From Nocardia arthritidis (lineage in GTDB: Bacteria > Actinomycetota > Actinomycetes > Mycobacteriales > Mycobacteriaceae): 64,000 bases of DNA. The stretch covers positions 558,001-622,000 of the forward strand of contig NZ_CP046172.1 in assembly GCF_011801145.1 (NCBI RefSeq), written 5' to 3'. Under the pieces are notes generated by a model. That model made no database searches. It saw only the letters and a program-made list of their open reading frames with translations, and was not told the DNA's origin. Below, piece by piece: positions 28,078 to 37,508 of this stretch (position 1 is the first letter of the stretch; each line of letters begins with the position of its first letter). The position numbers and the translations under genes are program-made.

Positions 28078-29292
28078 GTGGTTGTGATCCAGACCTCAGA
28101 TTCCACCGGCGCCGCGTCCGGCGCACCGGAATCCGCGGCAGCCGACGCGCGTTTCGCCGCCGAGGTGCGGGACTGGCTGGCGGAGAATCTCGCGGGCGAA
28201 TTCGGGAAACTGCGTGGCCTCGGCGGCCCCGGCCGGGAACACGAGGCCTTCGACGAGCGCCTGGCCTGGGACCGGCACCTGGCCGCGGCGGGCTGGACCT
28301 GCCTCGGCTGGCCGGTCGAGTACGGCGGCCGCGCGGCATCCGTGCGCCAGCAGGTGATCTTTCACGAGGAGTACGCGAAAGCCGACGCACCGTCCCGGGT
28401 TTCGCACGTCGGTGAGGAACTGCTCGGGCCGACCCTGCTCGCCTTCGGCACCCCGGCCCAACGGGACCGCTTCCTGCCGGGCATCAAAACGGTGTCCGAA
28501 CTGTGGTGTCAGGGCTATTCGGAACCAGGGGCCGGCTCCGACCTGGCCGCCATCACCACCGCCGCCCACCTGGACGGTGACGAGTGGTCGATCAGCGGCC
28601 AGAAGATCTGGACCTCGCTGGCCCATGTGGCCGACTGGTGCTTCGTCCTCGCCCGCACGGAGCGCGGCTCCTCCCGGCACAAGGGCCTGTCCTACCTGCT
28701 GGTTCCCATGAAACAGCCGGGTGTGGACGTGCGCCCGATCGTCCAGCTCACCGGCACGTCGGAATTCAACGAGGTCTTCTTCGACAACGCGCGCACCGGG
28801 GCCGACCTGGTGGTCGGCGCGCCGGGTGACGGCTGGCGTGTCGCGATGGGGACCCTGAACGTCGAGCGCGGCATCTCCACGCTTGGTCAGCAGATCCGTT
28901 TCGCCCGCGAACTCACCGATATCGAGGCGCTGGCCCGCCGCACCGGCGCGGCGGACGATCCGCTCATCGCCGACCGGATCGATCGCGCCTGGGTCGGCCT
29001 GCGCGTGTTGCGTGCGCACGCGCTGCGCACCATGACCGATGCGGGCGCCGACGCCGCCGGACAGGCCTCGGTGGCAAAACTGTTGTGGGCCAACTGGCAT
29101 CGCGGTCTCGGCGAACTCGCCATGGCGGTGCTCGGACCGTCCGGGCTGGTGGCGGGGGAGCGCGATCTCACCGAATGGCAGCGGCTGTACCTGTTCACCC
29201 GCGCCGACACCATCTACGGAGGTTCGAACGAAGTGCAGCGCAACATCATTGCCGAGCGGGTGCTCGGACTACCGAGGGAAGCAAGGTCATGA
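28078..29292 (+). CDS. fadE30: Acyl-CoA dehydrogenase FadE30
   Basis: This 404-residue acyl-CoA dehydrogenase matches Rv3560c, which dehydrogenates an early HIP-CoA-derived thioester. Signatures include GWTCLGWPVEYGGRAASVRQ, YSEPGAGSDLAAITTAAHL and the C-terminal YGGSNEVQRNIIAERVLGLP. The GTG 17 bases after the KstR2 site, just after a TATCCT element, has no ribosome site, so a leaderless start is likely. The stop overlaps the following SDR start by four bases. Confidence 0.91.
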   Translation: MVVIQTSDSTGAASGAPESAAADARFAAEVRDWLAENLAGEFGKLRGLGGPGREHEAFDERLAWDRHLAAAGWTCLGWPVEYGGRAASVRQQVIFHEEYAKADAPSRVSHVGEELLGPTLLAFGTPAQRDRFLPGIKTVSELWCQGYSEPGAGSDLAAITTAAHLDGDEWSISGQKIWTSLAHVADWCFVLARTERGSSRHKGLSYLLVPMKQPGVDVRPIVQLTGTSEFNEVFFDNARTGADLVVGAPGDGWRVAMGTLNVERGISTLGQQIRFARELTDIEALARRTGAADDPLIADRIDRAWVGLRVLRAHALRTMTDAGADAAGQASVAKLLWANWHRGLGELAMAVLGPSGLVAGERDLTEWQRLYLFTRADTIYGGSNEVQRNIIAERVLGLPREARS

Positions 29293-30086
29293 ACTCACCA
29301 CTTTCCATTGCGCCGCAACCTGTTCCGGGCCACGGCCTGCTGACCGGCCGGATCGCGGTCGTCACCGCGGCCGCGGGCACCGGCATCGGCTCGGCCACCG
29401 CGCGGCGGCTGCTCGCCGAGGGCGCCGATGTGGTGGTCTCCGACTGGCACGAAAGGCGTTTGGCCGAAACGGAAGTCGAGTTGAAGGGGGAGTTCCCGGA
29501 GCGCAGGGTCGCCGCGATCGCCTGCGACGTGCAGCGCACCGATCAGGTAGACGCGCTGGTGCGCGGCGCGGCGGCGGCGTTCGGCCGCATCGACATCATG
29601 GTCAACAATGCCGGGCTCGGCGGCGAGACGCCGGTGGTGGATATGACCGACGAGCAGTGGGACCGGGTACTGGATATAACCCTGAACGGAACCTTTCGAT
29701 GCACCCGTGCCGCCCTCGCCTATTTCCGCGCGGCGGGCCACGGCGGCGTCATCGTCAACAATGCGAGCGTGCTCGGCTGGCGTGCGCAGCGGGGGCAGGC
29801 GCACTATGCCGCGGCCAAGGCGGGCGTGATGGCGCTGACCCGGTGCAGTGCGTTGGAGGCCGCCGAATTGGGGGTGCGAATCAACGCGGTCGCACCGAGC
29901 ATCGCGCGGCATGCCTTCCTGGACAAGGTCAGTTCCACCGAACTGCTCGACCGGCTGTCCGAGCGGGAGGCGTTCGGCCGGGCCGCCGAGCCGTGGGAGG
30001 TCGCCGCCACGATCGCCATGTTGGCCAGCGACTACACTACTTACCTGACCGGCGAGGTGGTCTCGGTGAGCAGCCAGCGGGCGTGA
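29289..30086 (+). CDS. Short-chain dehydrogenase of the fadE30 operon (Rv3559c-like)
   Basis: This 265-residue SDR sits in the position of Rv3559c, paired with fadE30. It has the NAD(P) motif TAAAGTGIGSA, the NNAG motif, a Ser in NNASVLGW and the catalytic YAAAK. A role in HIP-CoA processing (possibly the step called IpdF) is expected from context, but I cannot confirm which carbonyl or hydroxyl it acts on. The ATGA junction with fadE30 shows translational coupling. Confidence 0.87.
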   Translation: MNSPLSIAPQPVPGHGLLTGRIAVVTAAAGTGIGSATARRLLAEGADVVVSDWHERRLAETEVELKGEFPERRVAAIACDVQRTDQVDALVRGAAAAFGRIDIMVNNAGLGGETPVVDMTDEQWDRVLDITLNGTFRCTRAALAYFRAAGHGGVIVNNASVLGWRAQRGQAHYAAAKAGVMALTRCSALEAAELGVRINAVAPSIARHAFLDKVSSTELLDRLSEREAFGRAAEPWEVAATIAMLASDYTTYLTGEVVSVSSQRA

Positions 30087-30485
30087 GTCCGCTTGTGCGC
30101 GTTGGGGTGTATGTCACAGTGGGTTGCTGACACTTGTCGGGGTATGCGGCAGCTGAACACCGAGTGATCTTCAGGTGAACCACGATTGCCGTTGGTTTTC
30201 TATCGAATTGCGCCATTCGCCGCGAACCTTGCGCATCGGTAGCGTCGATGCCAGCAAACCATCGGAATGCACGTGCATTTGCGCGTGCATTGCTGATCTA
30301 GGATGATTTCATCGTCCGAAATGCATTCCCGAACGCGCCAATGCGCCTGAGTGCGATCGCATTTCGGCATTCGCGTCGATTGCGTAAATGGGCGGCTGAT
30401 CAGGTGCAAAAGGGTGGCGCGTCGGACCGCCGGTTGTGCAATGCTGGTGGAAGTCGGATCCCGAACTTCCTAAGGGGCGATGGCT
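30087..30485. other. 399-bp intergenic region upstream of an unknown gene
   Basis: No convincing gene is seen here. It holds a perfect 12-base palindrome ATGCACGTGCAT at 30267-30278, followed at once by a related half site (GCGCGTGCAT). Codon periodicity is absent. It probably carries the promoter of the following unknown gene and the end of the fadE30 transcript. Confidence 0.55.
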
Positions 30486-31220
30486 ATGGGCCCGGATCGC
30501 CCACATGCCCGCGAACAACTGGAACTGGACCTGGTGCGCGAGGTCGTGCTCGCCCGGCGCCGGATGGAGAGTCTCATCCGCGCCGCGCTCACCCTCGGTG
30601 CCGAGCTCATGCAACACACCTCGCGGGACGCGACCGCTACTCGCGCCGTGCAAATTCTCGAACTGTTCGCCATCGATGAGGGTGAGATCGCACGCGATCC
30701 CCGCGGTGCGCTGCGCGCCGATATCGAACGCGATCAGGAGCGCGCCCGGCGTCTCGGTTACACGATCGAACCCGAGAGTGTGGACACCGAACAGGATCGG
30801 CGAAGACAGCGGCAGACCGAGCTGCTGTGCGAGGTGCGCGCCGATCTGCTCGAGGTGCTGCGCAAATGCCGCAAATTCCAGTTGGACCGCGGGGCATTCG
30901 CGGACGAGATCGCGCAGGGTCTCTGCGACGCCACCGACAAGCTGGTGATCGGCGCCGATATGGACACATACAACGCCTGGCAGCGCGGCATGGTGCTCAA
31001 GCTGATCGAGGAGCCGACGCGCTACGGCCCACCTCGGGTGATGGCGACGGTCGACGCAGGCCCGGGGCGCGGCCCGCTGACCGTGGAGTGGGACAGCTGC
31101 GAGCGACGGCTGGCGCTGGTGGCGCGATTGGCGCGAGCGGGCATGTCCCCGTTGGTGATCTGCGATCGCCTGCTCGCGGACCTGTCGGTCTCATCGCCGC
31201 TGCGCTACTCCGTTCGCTGA
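30486..31220 (+). CDS. Unknown helical protein
   Basis: I do not recognise this 244-residue protein. It is highly charged and predicted to be mostly helical, with many Arg, Glu and Leu (for example REQLELDLVREVVLARRRME and DQERARRLGYTIE). A C-terminal WDSCERRLALVARLARAG segment follows. There are no signal peptide or membrane segments. The AAGGGG ribosome site fits the second ATG at eight bases, so I start there. It sits between the fadE30 operon and kstR2, without a KstR2-type site of its own. In mycobacteria no gene of this kind lies here, so it is an insertion relative to that locus. Confidence 0.7.
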   Translation: MGPDRPHAREQLELDLVREVVLARRRMESLIRAALTLGAELMQHTSRDATATRAVQILELFAIDEGEIARDPRGALRADIERDQERARRLGYTIEPESVDTEQDRRRQRQTELLCEVRADLLEVLRKCRKFQLDRGAFADEIAQGLCDATDKLVIGADMDTYNAWQRGMVLKLIEEPTRYGPPRVMATVDAGPGRGPLTVEWDSCERRLALVARLARAGMSPLVICDRLLADLSVSSPLRYSVR

Positions 31221-31259
31221 GCCGGACCGCCGCGCCAGGGTTACCCGCGCCCAACCTGT

Positions 31260-31277
31260 ACCAAGCAAATGCTTGGT
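31260..31277. promoter_or_regulatory. KstR2 operator upstream of kstR2
   Basis: ACCAAGCA and TGCTTGGT form a perfect inverted repeat with a two-base centre. The inner 14 bases (31264-31277) match the KstR2 motif with one mismatch. The site precedes kstR2 and implies autorepression. Confidence 0.85.
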
Positions 31278-31292
31278 TGTATAGTGACCGGT

Positions 31293-31895
31293 GTGACCGC
31301 ACCAGACGCCTCGAAATCAGCTCGGCGCAACGAACTGCTCGCGCTGGCGGCCGAACTCTTCGCCGAACGGGGATTGCGCGCCACCACCGTGCGCGATATC
31401 GCCGACGCGGCCGGGATTCTATCGGGGAGCCTCTACCACCACTTCGATTCCAAGGAGTCGATGGTCGACGAGATCCTGCGCGGTTTCCTCGACGACCTCT
31501 TCGGCCGGTACCGGGAGATCGTCGCGTCGGGGCTCAGCTCACGAGATACGTTGGAGGCCTTGGTAACCGCCTCCTACGAATCCTTCGACCGCTTCCACGC
31601 CGCCGTCGCCATCTACCAGGCCGAGGCCAAGCGGCTGCGCGATGCCGAACGCTTCGCCTACATCGGCGAATACAACCGGGAATTCCGTGAGCTCTGGCAT
31701 CGCGTGCTTACCAACGGTGTGCGCGACGGCAGCTTCCGGCCGGAACTCGACGTCGAACTGGCCTACCGATTCCTGCGGGACACGGTGTGGGTCGCGGTGC
31801 GGTGGTATCAGCCGGGCGGTCCGATCACCGTGCAAAACCTCGCCAAGCAGTACCTGACCATCGTGCTCGACGGACTGACCGTGGGCGCCGAGTAG
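31293..31895 (+). CDS. kstR2: TetR-family repressor KstR2
   Basis: This 200-residue TetR protein represses the ring C/D genes and responds to HIP-CoA. The DNA-binding domain at about residues 7-55 (RRNELLALAAELFAERGLRA, then TTVRDIADAAGILSGSLYHH) is close to the mycobacterial protein. The GTG chosen follows a TATAGT element by seven bases and gives exactly 200 residues; a GTG three codons earlier is possible. With no ribosome site it is probably leaderless. fadA6 follows 10 bases downstream with a ribosome site, so the two form an operon. Confidence 0.93.
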   Translation: MTAPDASKSARRNELLALAAELFAERGLRATTVRDIADAAGILSGSLYHHFDSKESMVDEILRGFLDDLFGRYREIVASGLSSRDTLEALVTASYESFDRFHAAVAIYQAEAKRLRDAERFAYIGEYNREFRELWHRVLTNGVRDGSFRPELDVELAYRFLRDTVWVAVRWYQPGGPITVQNLAKQYLTIVLDGLTVGAE

Positions 31896-31905
31896 GAGTT
31901 TCGCC

Positions 31906-33093
31906 ATGTCAGCACCATCCGCCCGCCGCCCGTACACCCCGCTGCGGGATGCCTTCGTGATCGATGCGGTGCGCACCCCGGTCGGCAAGCGCGGCGGCGC
32001 GCTGGCCGGCGTGCACCCGGCCGATCTCGGGGCGGCGGCGCTGCGAGGTCTGTTGGACCGCAACACCGTTGATCCGATCAACGTCGACGATGTGATCGTC
32101 GGCTGCGTCGACAATATCGGTCCGCAGGCGGGCAATATCGGTCGCACGGCATGGCTGGCCGCCGGGTACCCCGAGGAGGTGCCCGGCGTCACCGTCGACC
32201 GGCAGTGCGGATCCTCGCAGCAGGCAATCACTTTCGGCGCGCAGGCGATCATGAGCGGCACCGCGGAGGTGATCGTCGCCGGTGGTGTGCAGAATATGAG
32301 CGCCATCCCGATCTCCGCCGCCATGCTCGCGGGCCGGGAGTACGGATTCGATTCTCCGTTCGTCGGTTCGGCGGGCTGGGATCACCGCTACGGCACCGGG
32401 GAGGTGTCCCAGTTCCGCGGCGCGCAGCTGATCGCCGAGAAGTGGGGTATCAGCCGGGAAGATATGGAGCGCTGGGCTTTACGCAGCCATGAGCGGGCCC
32501 GCGCCGCCATCCGGGACGGCCGATTCGACCGGGAGATCGTGCCGGTCGGCGATTTCTGGATCGATCAGGGGCCGCGCGAGACCAGCATGGCGAAGATGGC
32601 GTCGCTGCCTCCGCTGGCCGAGGACAGCCCGCTGACCGCCGCGGTGGCCAGCCAGATCTCCGATGGGGCGAGCGCGACCCTGCTCGCCTCGGAATGGGCG
32701 GTGGCCGAATACGGTTTGACGCCGCGGGCGCGCATCCATCACGTGAGCGCGCGCGGCGCCGATCCGATCATGATGCTCACCGCGCCGATCCCGGCCACCA
32801 GGTTCGCCCTCGCGAAAACCGGTCTGACCATTGACGATATCGACGTCGTCGAGATCAACGAGGCCTTCGCGCCGGTGGTGCTCGCCTGGTTGAAGGAGAC
32901 CGGCGCCGATCCGGACCGGGTGAATGTCAACGGTGGTGCCATCGCGCTCGGTCATCCGCTCGGGGCAACGGGCGCAAAGCTTTTCGCGACGCTGCTCAAC
33001 GAGCTGGAGCGGGTGAACGGGCGTTACGGCCTGCTGACCATCTGCGAGGGCGGCGGCACGGCCAACGCGACCATCATCGAGCGGTTGGGCTGA
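31906..33093 (+). CDS. fadA6: Thiolase FadA6
   Basis: This 395-residue thiolase matches Rv3556c, which acts late in degradation of the ring C/D intermediates. The nucleophilic Cys lies in VDRQCGSSQQA, the His in GHPLGATGAK and the second Cys in TICEGGGTANA, so all three catalytic residues are present. A GGAG ribosome site precedes the ATG. It is co-transcribed with kstR2. The stop lies one base from the stop of the convergent XRE gene. Confidence 0.93.
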   Translation: MSAPSARRPYTPLRDAFVIDAVRTPVGKRGGALAGVHPADLGAAALRGLLDRNTVDPINVDDVIVGCVDNIGPQAGNIGRTAWLAAGYPEEVPGVTVDRQCGSSQQAITFGAQAIMSGTAEVIVAGGVQNMSAIPISAAMLAGREYGFDSPFVGSAGWDHRYGTGEVSQFRGAQLIAEKWGISREDMERWALRSHERARAAIRDGRFDREIVPVGDFWIDQGPRETSMAKMASLPPLAEDSPLTAAVASQISDGASATLLASEWAVAEYGLTPRARIHHVSARGADPIMMLTAPIPATRFALAKTGLTIDDIDVVEINEAFAPVVLAWLKETGADPDRVNVNGGAIALGHPLGATGAKLFATLLNELERVNGRYGLLTICEGGGTANATIIERLG

Positions 33094-33094
33094 A

Positions 33095-33928
33095 TCACTC
33101 GGCCGAACCGGCCTTCGCCGCGAGCGATTCGAATACCGCCGCGGTGTGCGATCCCGGTGTCGCGCAGTAGGTGATGATGCGCTGATCGGTATCCGAGACG
33201 ATGAGCACCTGGCATTCGAAATCGAGTGGGCCGAGTTCGGGATGCCGCACCTGCTTGCGCGTCGTGCGGCGCACCGCGACCTCGTGGTCGGCCCACAGTG
33301 CCGCGAATCGCGGTGCCGTGCCGAGCAATTCGGTGACCAGCGCGGACAGTTCCGGATTTCCGGGGTAGCGGGCGTATGCGGCGCGCAGGTCGGCGATCGT
33401 CGTGCGGAGGAAGGCGATGGCCTCCTCGTCCTGCCAGTACGGGTCGTCGGCGGGCAGCCGGAACATCCAGCGCACCATATTGCGTTCGTGCCCCGGCACT
33501 TTCGCGAGATCGCCGACGAAGGGTATGGCGTAGCGATTCCAGGCCAGGATCTCGTAGGTGGCGTCGACGACGTACGCCGGTACGGTCATCGCGTCGAGCA
33601 ACGTCCGAACAGACTGTGACACCGTCCGATTCGGGCCCGGCATGGTCGGCGGTTGTTCCCCGGCCATCCGGAAAAGGTATTCGCGCTCGTCGGTGGTGAG
33701 TAGCAGCGCCCGCCCGAGTGCGGCCAACACCTGCCTGGACGGTTTCGCGCCGCGAGCCTGCTCCACCCGGATGTAGTAGTCGACCGAAATACCCGCCAGC
33801 TGGGCGACTTCCTGCCGCCGCAGCCCCGGCGTGCGGCGGGTGCCGATATCGGGCAGCCCGACATCCGACGGCCGCAGCCGGGCCCGCCGCGCCCGCAGGA
33901 AGGCCGCCAGTTCCGCTCGATTCGCCAT
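33095..33928 (-). CDS. XRE regulator with MmyB-like ligand domain
   Basis: This 277-residue regulator has an N-terminal XRE helix-turn-helix (RRQEVAQLAGISVDYYIRVE at about residues 37-56) and a PAS-like MmyB domain (VPAYVVDATYEILAWNRYAI, then the C-terminal HPELGPLDFECQVL). Regulators of this kind usually control a neighbouring oxidoreductase; here it is divergent from an SDR gene 87 bases away. The pair interrupts the KstR2 regulon and is not known from the mycobacterial locus. The inducer is unknown. Confidence 0.9.
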   Translation of the reverse strand: MANRAELAAFLRARRARLRPSDVGLPDIGTRRTPGLRRQEVAQLAGISVDYYIRVEQARGAKPSRQVLAALGRALLLTTDEREYLFRMAGEQPPTMPGPNRTVSQSVRTLLDAMTVPAYVVDATYEILAWNRYAIPFVGDLAKVPGHERNMVRWMFRLPADDPYWQDEEAIAFLRTTIADLRAAYARYPGNPELSALVTELLGTAPRFAALWADHEVAVRRTTRKQVRHPELGPLDFECQVLIVSDTDQRIITYCATPGSHTAAVFESLAAKAGSAE

Positions 33929-34014
33929 GCCATCAGTGTGCGACGGCGCGGCGCGGGATGGGTGGTACAGCTTGGACCTCCCTGCGCCGCTCCGGTGCTG
34001 TCAGCGTCGATGAC

Positions 34015-34773
34015 ATGACGAAAACAGCACTGATCACCGGTGCCAACCGCAGCATCGGATACGAAACCGCCCGGCTACTCGGAGCTCTCGACCACACCGT
34101 GCTGGTGGCGGCGCGCGACGCCGAGCGCGGGACCGCGGCCGCCGACAAGTTGCGGGCCGAGGGCGCGGACGCCAGGTTCGTGCGGCTGGACGTCACCGAC
34201 GCCGATTCGATCGCCGAGGCGGCCACCTTGGTGGACAACGAATTCGGCCAACTCGACGTCCTGGTCAACAATGCCGGGATCCTCGGCATTGTCGAGGGTA
34301 TCGACCCGCGTCCATCGGCAACCGAGATGGCCACCCTGCGCGAGGTGTTCGAGACGAATGTCTTCGGGGTGGTCGCGGTGACCAACGCGTTTCTGCCGCT
34401 GCTGCGCAAGGCCCCGGCCGCGCGAATCGTCAACGTGTCCAGCGAGGTCGGCTCGCTGACCTCGACGATGGACCAGAACGGTCCGCTGTGGCCGATGGCC
34501 GCTGTTCCGTATCCGGCGTCGAAAGCCGCGCTGAACATGGTCACCACGGCATACGCCAAGGAACTGTGGGACACACCAATCAAGGTGAATGCCGCGAACC
34601 CGGGTTACTGTGCGACGGACTTCAACGGCCACAGCGGATTTCGCACCGCGACGCAGGGCGCCGAGGTGAGCGTGCACCTGGCCACCCTGCCCGCCGACGG
34701 TCCGAGCGGGCAGCTCTGGGGCCACCTGTGGGGCGTCGGATCCGGCGACGAGTGCGGGGTGTTGCCCTGGTGA
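34015..34773 (+). CDS. Short-chain dehydrogenase controlled by the XRE regulator
   Basis: This 252-residue SDR has the motif TGANRSIGYETARLL, NNAG, a catalytic Ser in NVSSEVGSL and YPASK. The form resembles the carbonyl-reductase-like SDRs often paired with MmyB-type regulators. The ATG was chosen because upstream in-frame sequence belongs to the intergenic region. It converges on ipdC with a six-base gap. It lacks the features of the steroid SDRs nearby, so I treat it as an accessory gene. Confidence 0.88.
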   Translation: MTKTALITGANRSIGYETARLLGALDHTVLVAARDAERGTAAADKLRAEGADARFVRLDVTDADSIAEAATLVDNEFGQLDVLVNNAGILGIVEGIDPRPSATEMATLREVFETNVFGVVAVTNAFLPLLRKAPAARIVNVSSEVGSLTSTMDQNGPLWPMAAVPYPASKAALNMVTTAYAKELWDTPIKVNAANPGYCATDFNGHSGFRTATQGAEVSVHLATLPADGPSGQLWGHLWGVGSGDECGVLPW

Positions 34774-34779
34774 CCAGGG

Positions 34780-35871
34780 TCAATTCGATTGGAGTCCGGT
34801 CGCTTTCGGCTCCTGGGAGAGGGCGGCGATCGAGTCGATTCGGGCTACGGCGTCGGCGACGATGCGATCGATCAGCTCCTTACAGGTGGGCAGGTCATCG
34901 ATGATCCCGGTGACCTGGCCCGCCGCCAGCACGCCGGCCTGCGTATTGCCCTCGACCAGACCGGCTTTCAGCAGCATCGGGGTATTGGCCGCCATGACGA
35001 CCTGAGACCAGCTGAGATCCTTGGTCTTTCGCATGGCCAGGCCGTCGCGCACCATGGTCGACCACTTCATCCCGGTCAGGCTCTTGAACCTGGCCGCGTT
35101 CCCGACGGCCGCGGTCAGGCCACGCCACCGGCCCGAATGCTCCAGGCGCTGCACGAGTTCGGTGTTCAGCACCCGGTGCGGCATACCGTCCACCTTGGTG
35201 GAGACCACGGTGTCCTGCAGCCCGCGCCGCAGGTACTCCTGTTTCACCGCGTCGGGCACGGTGCTCTCCCGCGTGAGCAGGAATCGGGTGCCCATCGCGA
35301 CACCCGCCGCGCCGTACGCCAATGCGGCGGCCAGCCCGCGTCCGTCGAAGAACCCGCCCGCGGCGATCACCGGAATATCGACCGCGTCCAGCACCGACGG
35401 CAGCAGCAGCGTGGTGGCCACCGGACCGGTGTGCCCGCCGCCCTCGCCGCCCTGGACCAGCACCGCGTCCGCACCCCACGACGCAACCTTCACCGCGTGC
35501 TTGGCCGCGCCGATGGATGGAATCACCACCACCCCGGCGTCTTTCAGCTTGGCGATCAGCTCCTGCTTGGGAGCCAGCGCGAACGACGCCACCGCGACTC
35601 GCTCACGGATCAGCAGGTCGATACGCGCGCCGGCGTCCGAGGCGTCGGCGCGGATATTCACCCCGAACGGTTTCGCGGTGTGCGCCTTGGTTTTCGCGAT
35701 CGCCGCCTCGAGTTCGGCGTAGGTCATGGTGGCCGAGGCCAGAATGCCGAGCCCACCCGCCTCCGCAGTGGCCGAGACCAGATTCGGTCCGGCCACCCAG
35801 CCCATACCGGTCTGCACGATCGGATATTCGATGCCGATCAGATCGGTCAGCGCGGTGCGCAATACGGTCAT
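34780..35871 (-). CDS. ipdC: Flavin-dependent oxidoreductase IpdC
   Basis: This 363-residue protein of the 2-nitropropane dioxygenase/nitronate monooxygenase fold matches Rv3553, which acts on a HIP-CoA-derived thioester. The FMN segments are YPIVQTGMGWVAGPNLVSAT, LVQGGEGGGHTG and VIAAGGFFDGRGLAAALAYG. It is the last gene of the echA20-ipdA-ipdB-ipdC operon, and its start overlaps the ipdB stop by four bases. The exact reaction is taken from family knowledge. Confidence 0.92.
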   Translation of the reverse strand: MTVLRTALTDLIGIEYPIVQTGMGWVAGPNLVSATAEAGGLGILASATMTYAELEAAIAKTKAHTAKPFGVNIRADASDAGARIDLLIRERVAVASFALAPKQELIAKLKDAGVVVIPSIGAAKHAVKVASWGADAVLVQGGEGGGHTGPVATTLLLPSVLDAVDIPVIAAGGFFDGRGLAAALAYGAAGVAMGTRFLLTRESTVPDAVKQEYLRRGLQDTVVSTKVDGMPHRVLNTELVQRLEHSGRWRGLTAAVGNAARFKSLTGMKWSTMVRDGLAMRKTKDLSWSQVVMAANTPMLLKAGLVEGNTQAGVLAAGQVTGIIDDLPTCKELIDRIVADAVARIDSIAALSQEPKATGLQSN

Positions 35872-36623
35872 GCCGGTACCTCGCTCTCCCGAATCCGCCT
35901 GGGGTCGAGCACATCCCGGATGAGCCGTAACTCCTCGGCGGTCGGCGTCCGCGTCGGGCCCGCGGTATCGAGCCCGGCGATCTCGAACGAGGTCTGCTCG
36001 GCGACCTCCGCCGCGGTGACGCCGGGATGCAGGCTGCGTGCCCGCATGGTGTGCCCAGGTCCCTCGAAATCGAAGACGCCCAGATTGGTCACCACCCGGT
36101 GCAGGTGCAGGAACCGGAAGGCGGGATTGTCCGGATCCACCTTGTCGTAACCGACGCCGGAGACGATATCGACCGATTCGCAGAACACCCGCCTGCTGTG
36201 CCGCGAAACCCAGTAGCTGGTCGCATGATTCATGGTGTTACCGGGCGCGCCGCGCACGCCGAACATCTGCCGGGTAGGCCGTTGTAGCGGTCCGAACGCG
36301 GACAGGTTCTGATTGCCGTACCGGTCGATCTGGTTCGCGCCCATCACCACGTGCCGCCGTCCCGATGCGACGACGTCGAATACTCGCCGGAACGGAATCC
36401 AGCCCTCTATCGGCGCTTTTCCGCCCAACGGTGGCGTTTCGGCGAAGAACAGCGCCTCACCGTCGGAGAGCAGCAGGTCGGGCTCGGTGGTCAGCTTGGC
36501 GAGGCGCGCACCGATGGTGGCCATCGGCGACATCGGGCTGGCCATGATTTCGCCTGCGCCGCTGAATATTTCGGCGCATGCGACGGCGCACACCTCGGCT
36601 CGGGTAATGGTGTCGTTCGTCAT
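35868..36623 (-). CDS. ipdB: COCHEA-CoA hydrolase beta subunit IpdB
   Basis: This 251-residue protein of the class I CoA-transferase beta-subunit fold matches Rv3552. IpdA and IpdB form a heteromeric hydrolase that opens the last steroid ring. Recognisable parts are EIMASPMSPMATIGARLAKL, the GANQIDRYGNQNLSAFG segment and the C-terminal LHPGVTAAEVAEQTSFEI. Both ends overlap its neighbours by four bases, so ipdA, ipdB and ipdC are a coupled set. Confidence 0.93.
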   Translation of the reverse strand: MTNDTITRAEVCAVACAEIFSGAGEIMASPMSPMATIGARLAKLTTEPDLLLSDGEALFFAETPPLGGKAPIEGWIPFRRVFDVVASGRRHVVMGANQIDRYGNQNLSAFGPLQRPTRQMFGVRGAPGNTMNHATSYWVSRHSRRVFCESVDIVSGVGYDKVDPDNPAFRFLHLHRVVTNLGVFDFEGPGHTMRARSLHPGVTAAEVAEQTSFEIAGLDTAGPTRTPTAEELRLIRDVLDPRRIRESEVPA

Positions 36624-37504
36624 TTCGCGCTCTCCTGGCCGAATTCCCGGACGGCGGCCTGGTATTCGTCCTCGGAGACCGCCAGGTATTTGTCGACGAA
36701 CTGTTGCCATGTCTCCGGCGTTCGGGCCGCGTCGACATAGTGCCGCTGGAACTTCTCGTCGCGCCCGTAGCTCTCGCCCGCCAGCGTGAAATGCGCGCCG
36801 CCGGGGGCATCGACCACGCCGTCCACCATCATGCGGTTTAGCAGCAGCGACTGCAGCGGAACGGTTTTCACCAACTCATCGGTATCAACGATCCGCTCCA
36901 CCGAGAGGTATCGGCGCTCGGCGGCCAGGCAGTAGAGATCGTCGAAGTACGGGTCGACGCCGGTGTACGCGGCATTCCCATGCCGATCTCCGATATTCAA
37001 ATGCACAAGCGCCGCATCGAGATTCAGCGCGGGCATGGCGATCGACGTCTCGGTCCGGCCGTCGGGTCCCGGATACGGCGAATCGACGGTCTTCAGCTCG
37101 CCCTCCCAGAAATTCACCACATCGGAGCCGAGCCCGGCCCGGATCGGCAGGAACGGCAGCCGTGCCGCGGCGGCCTCCAGCCCGCATTTGAGCATGCCCT
37201 CGTCCATCTCCCGCGCGGTCAGCGCGCCCGAGGTGCGTGCCTTGGCGAACCACGGATCGTAGAACGGCGCCGAATCCAGTGATACGAAGCCGTAATACGC
37301 CTTGCGCACCTTTCCGGCCGAGCACAGCAGACCCAGATCGGGGCCGCCGTAGCTGACCACCGTCAGGTCGGTGATATCCGAGCGCAGGATGGCTCGCACC
37401 AGCGCCATCGGCTTGCGCCGGGAACCCCAACCGCCGATGCCGATGGTCATGCCGCTGCGCAGCTCGCCGACCACCTCGTCCAGCGACATTCGCTTGTCCC
37501 GCAT
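36620..37504 (-). CDS. ipdA: COCHEA-CoA hydrolase alpha subunit IpdA
   Basis: This 294-residue alpha subunit matches Rv3551. The CoA-transferase glycine loop reads GMTIGIGGWGSRRKPMALVR; later blocks are LTVVSYGGPDLGLLCSAGKV and NIGDRHGNAAYTG. The pair works as a hydrolase rather than a transferase in this pathway. The gene begins four bases after echA20 and is followed by ipdB in an ATGA overlap. Confidence 0.93.
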   Translation of the reverse strand: MRDKRMSLDEVVGELRSGMTIGIGGWGSRRKPMALVRAILRSDITDLTVVSYGGPDLGLLCSAGKVRKAYYGFVSLDSAPFYDPWFAKARTSGALTAREMDEGMLKCGLEAAAARLPFLPIRAGLGSDVVNFWEGELKTVDSPYPGPDGRTETSIAMPALNLDAALVHLNIGDRHGNAAYTGVDPYFDDLYCLAAERRYLSVERIVDTDELVKTVPLQSLLLNRMMVDGVVDAPGGAHFTLAGESYGRDEKFQRHYVDAARTPETWQQFVDKYLAVSEDEYQAAVREFGQESAK

Positions 37505-37508
37505 GGAA

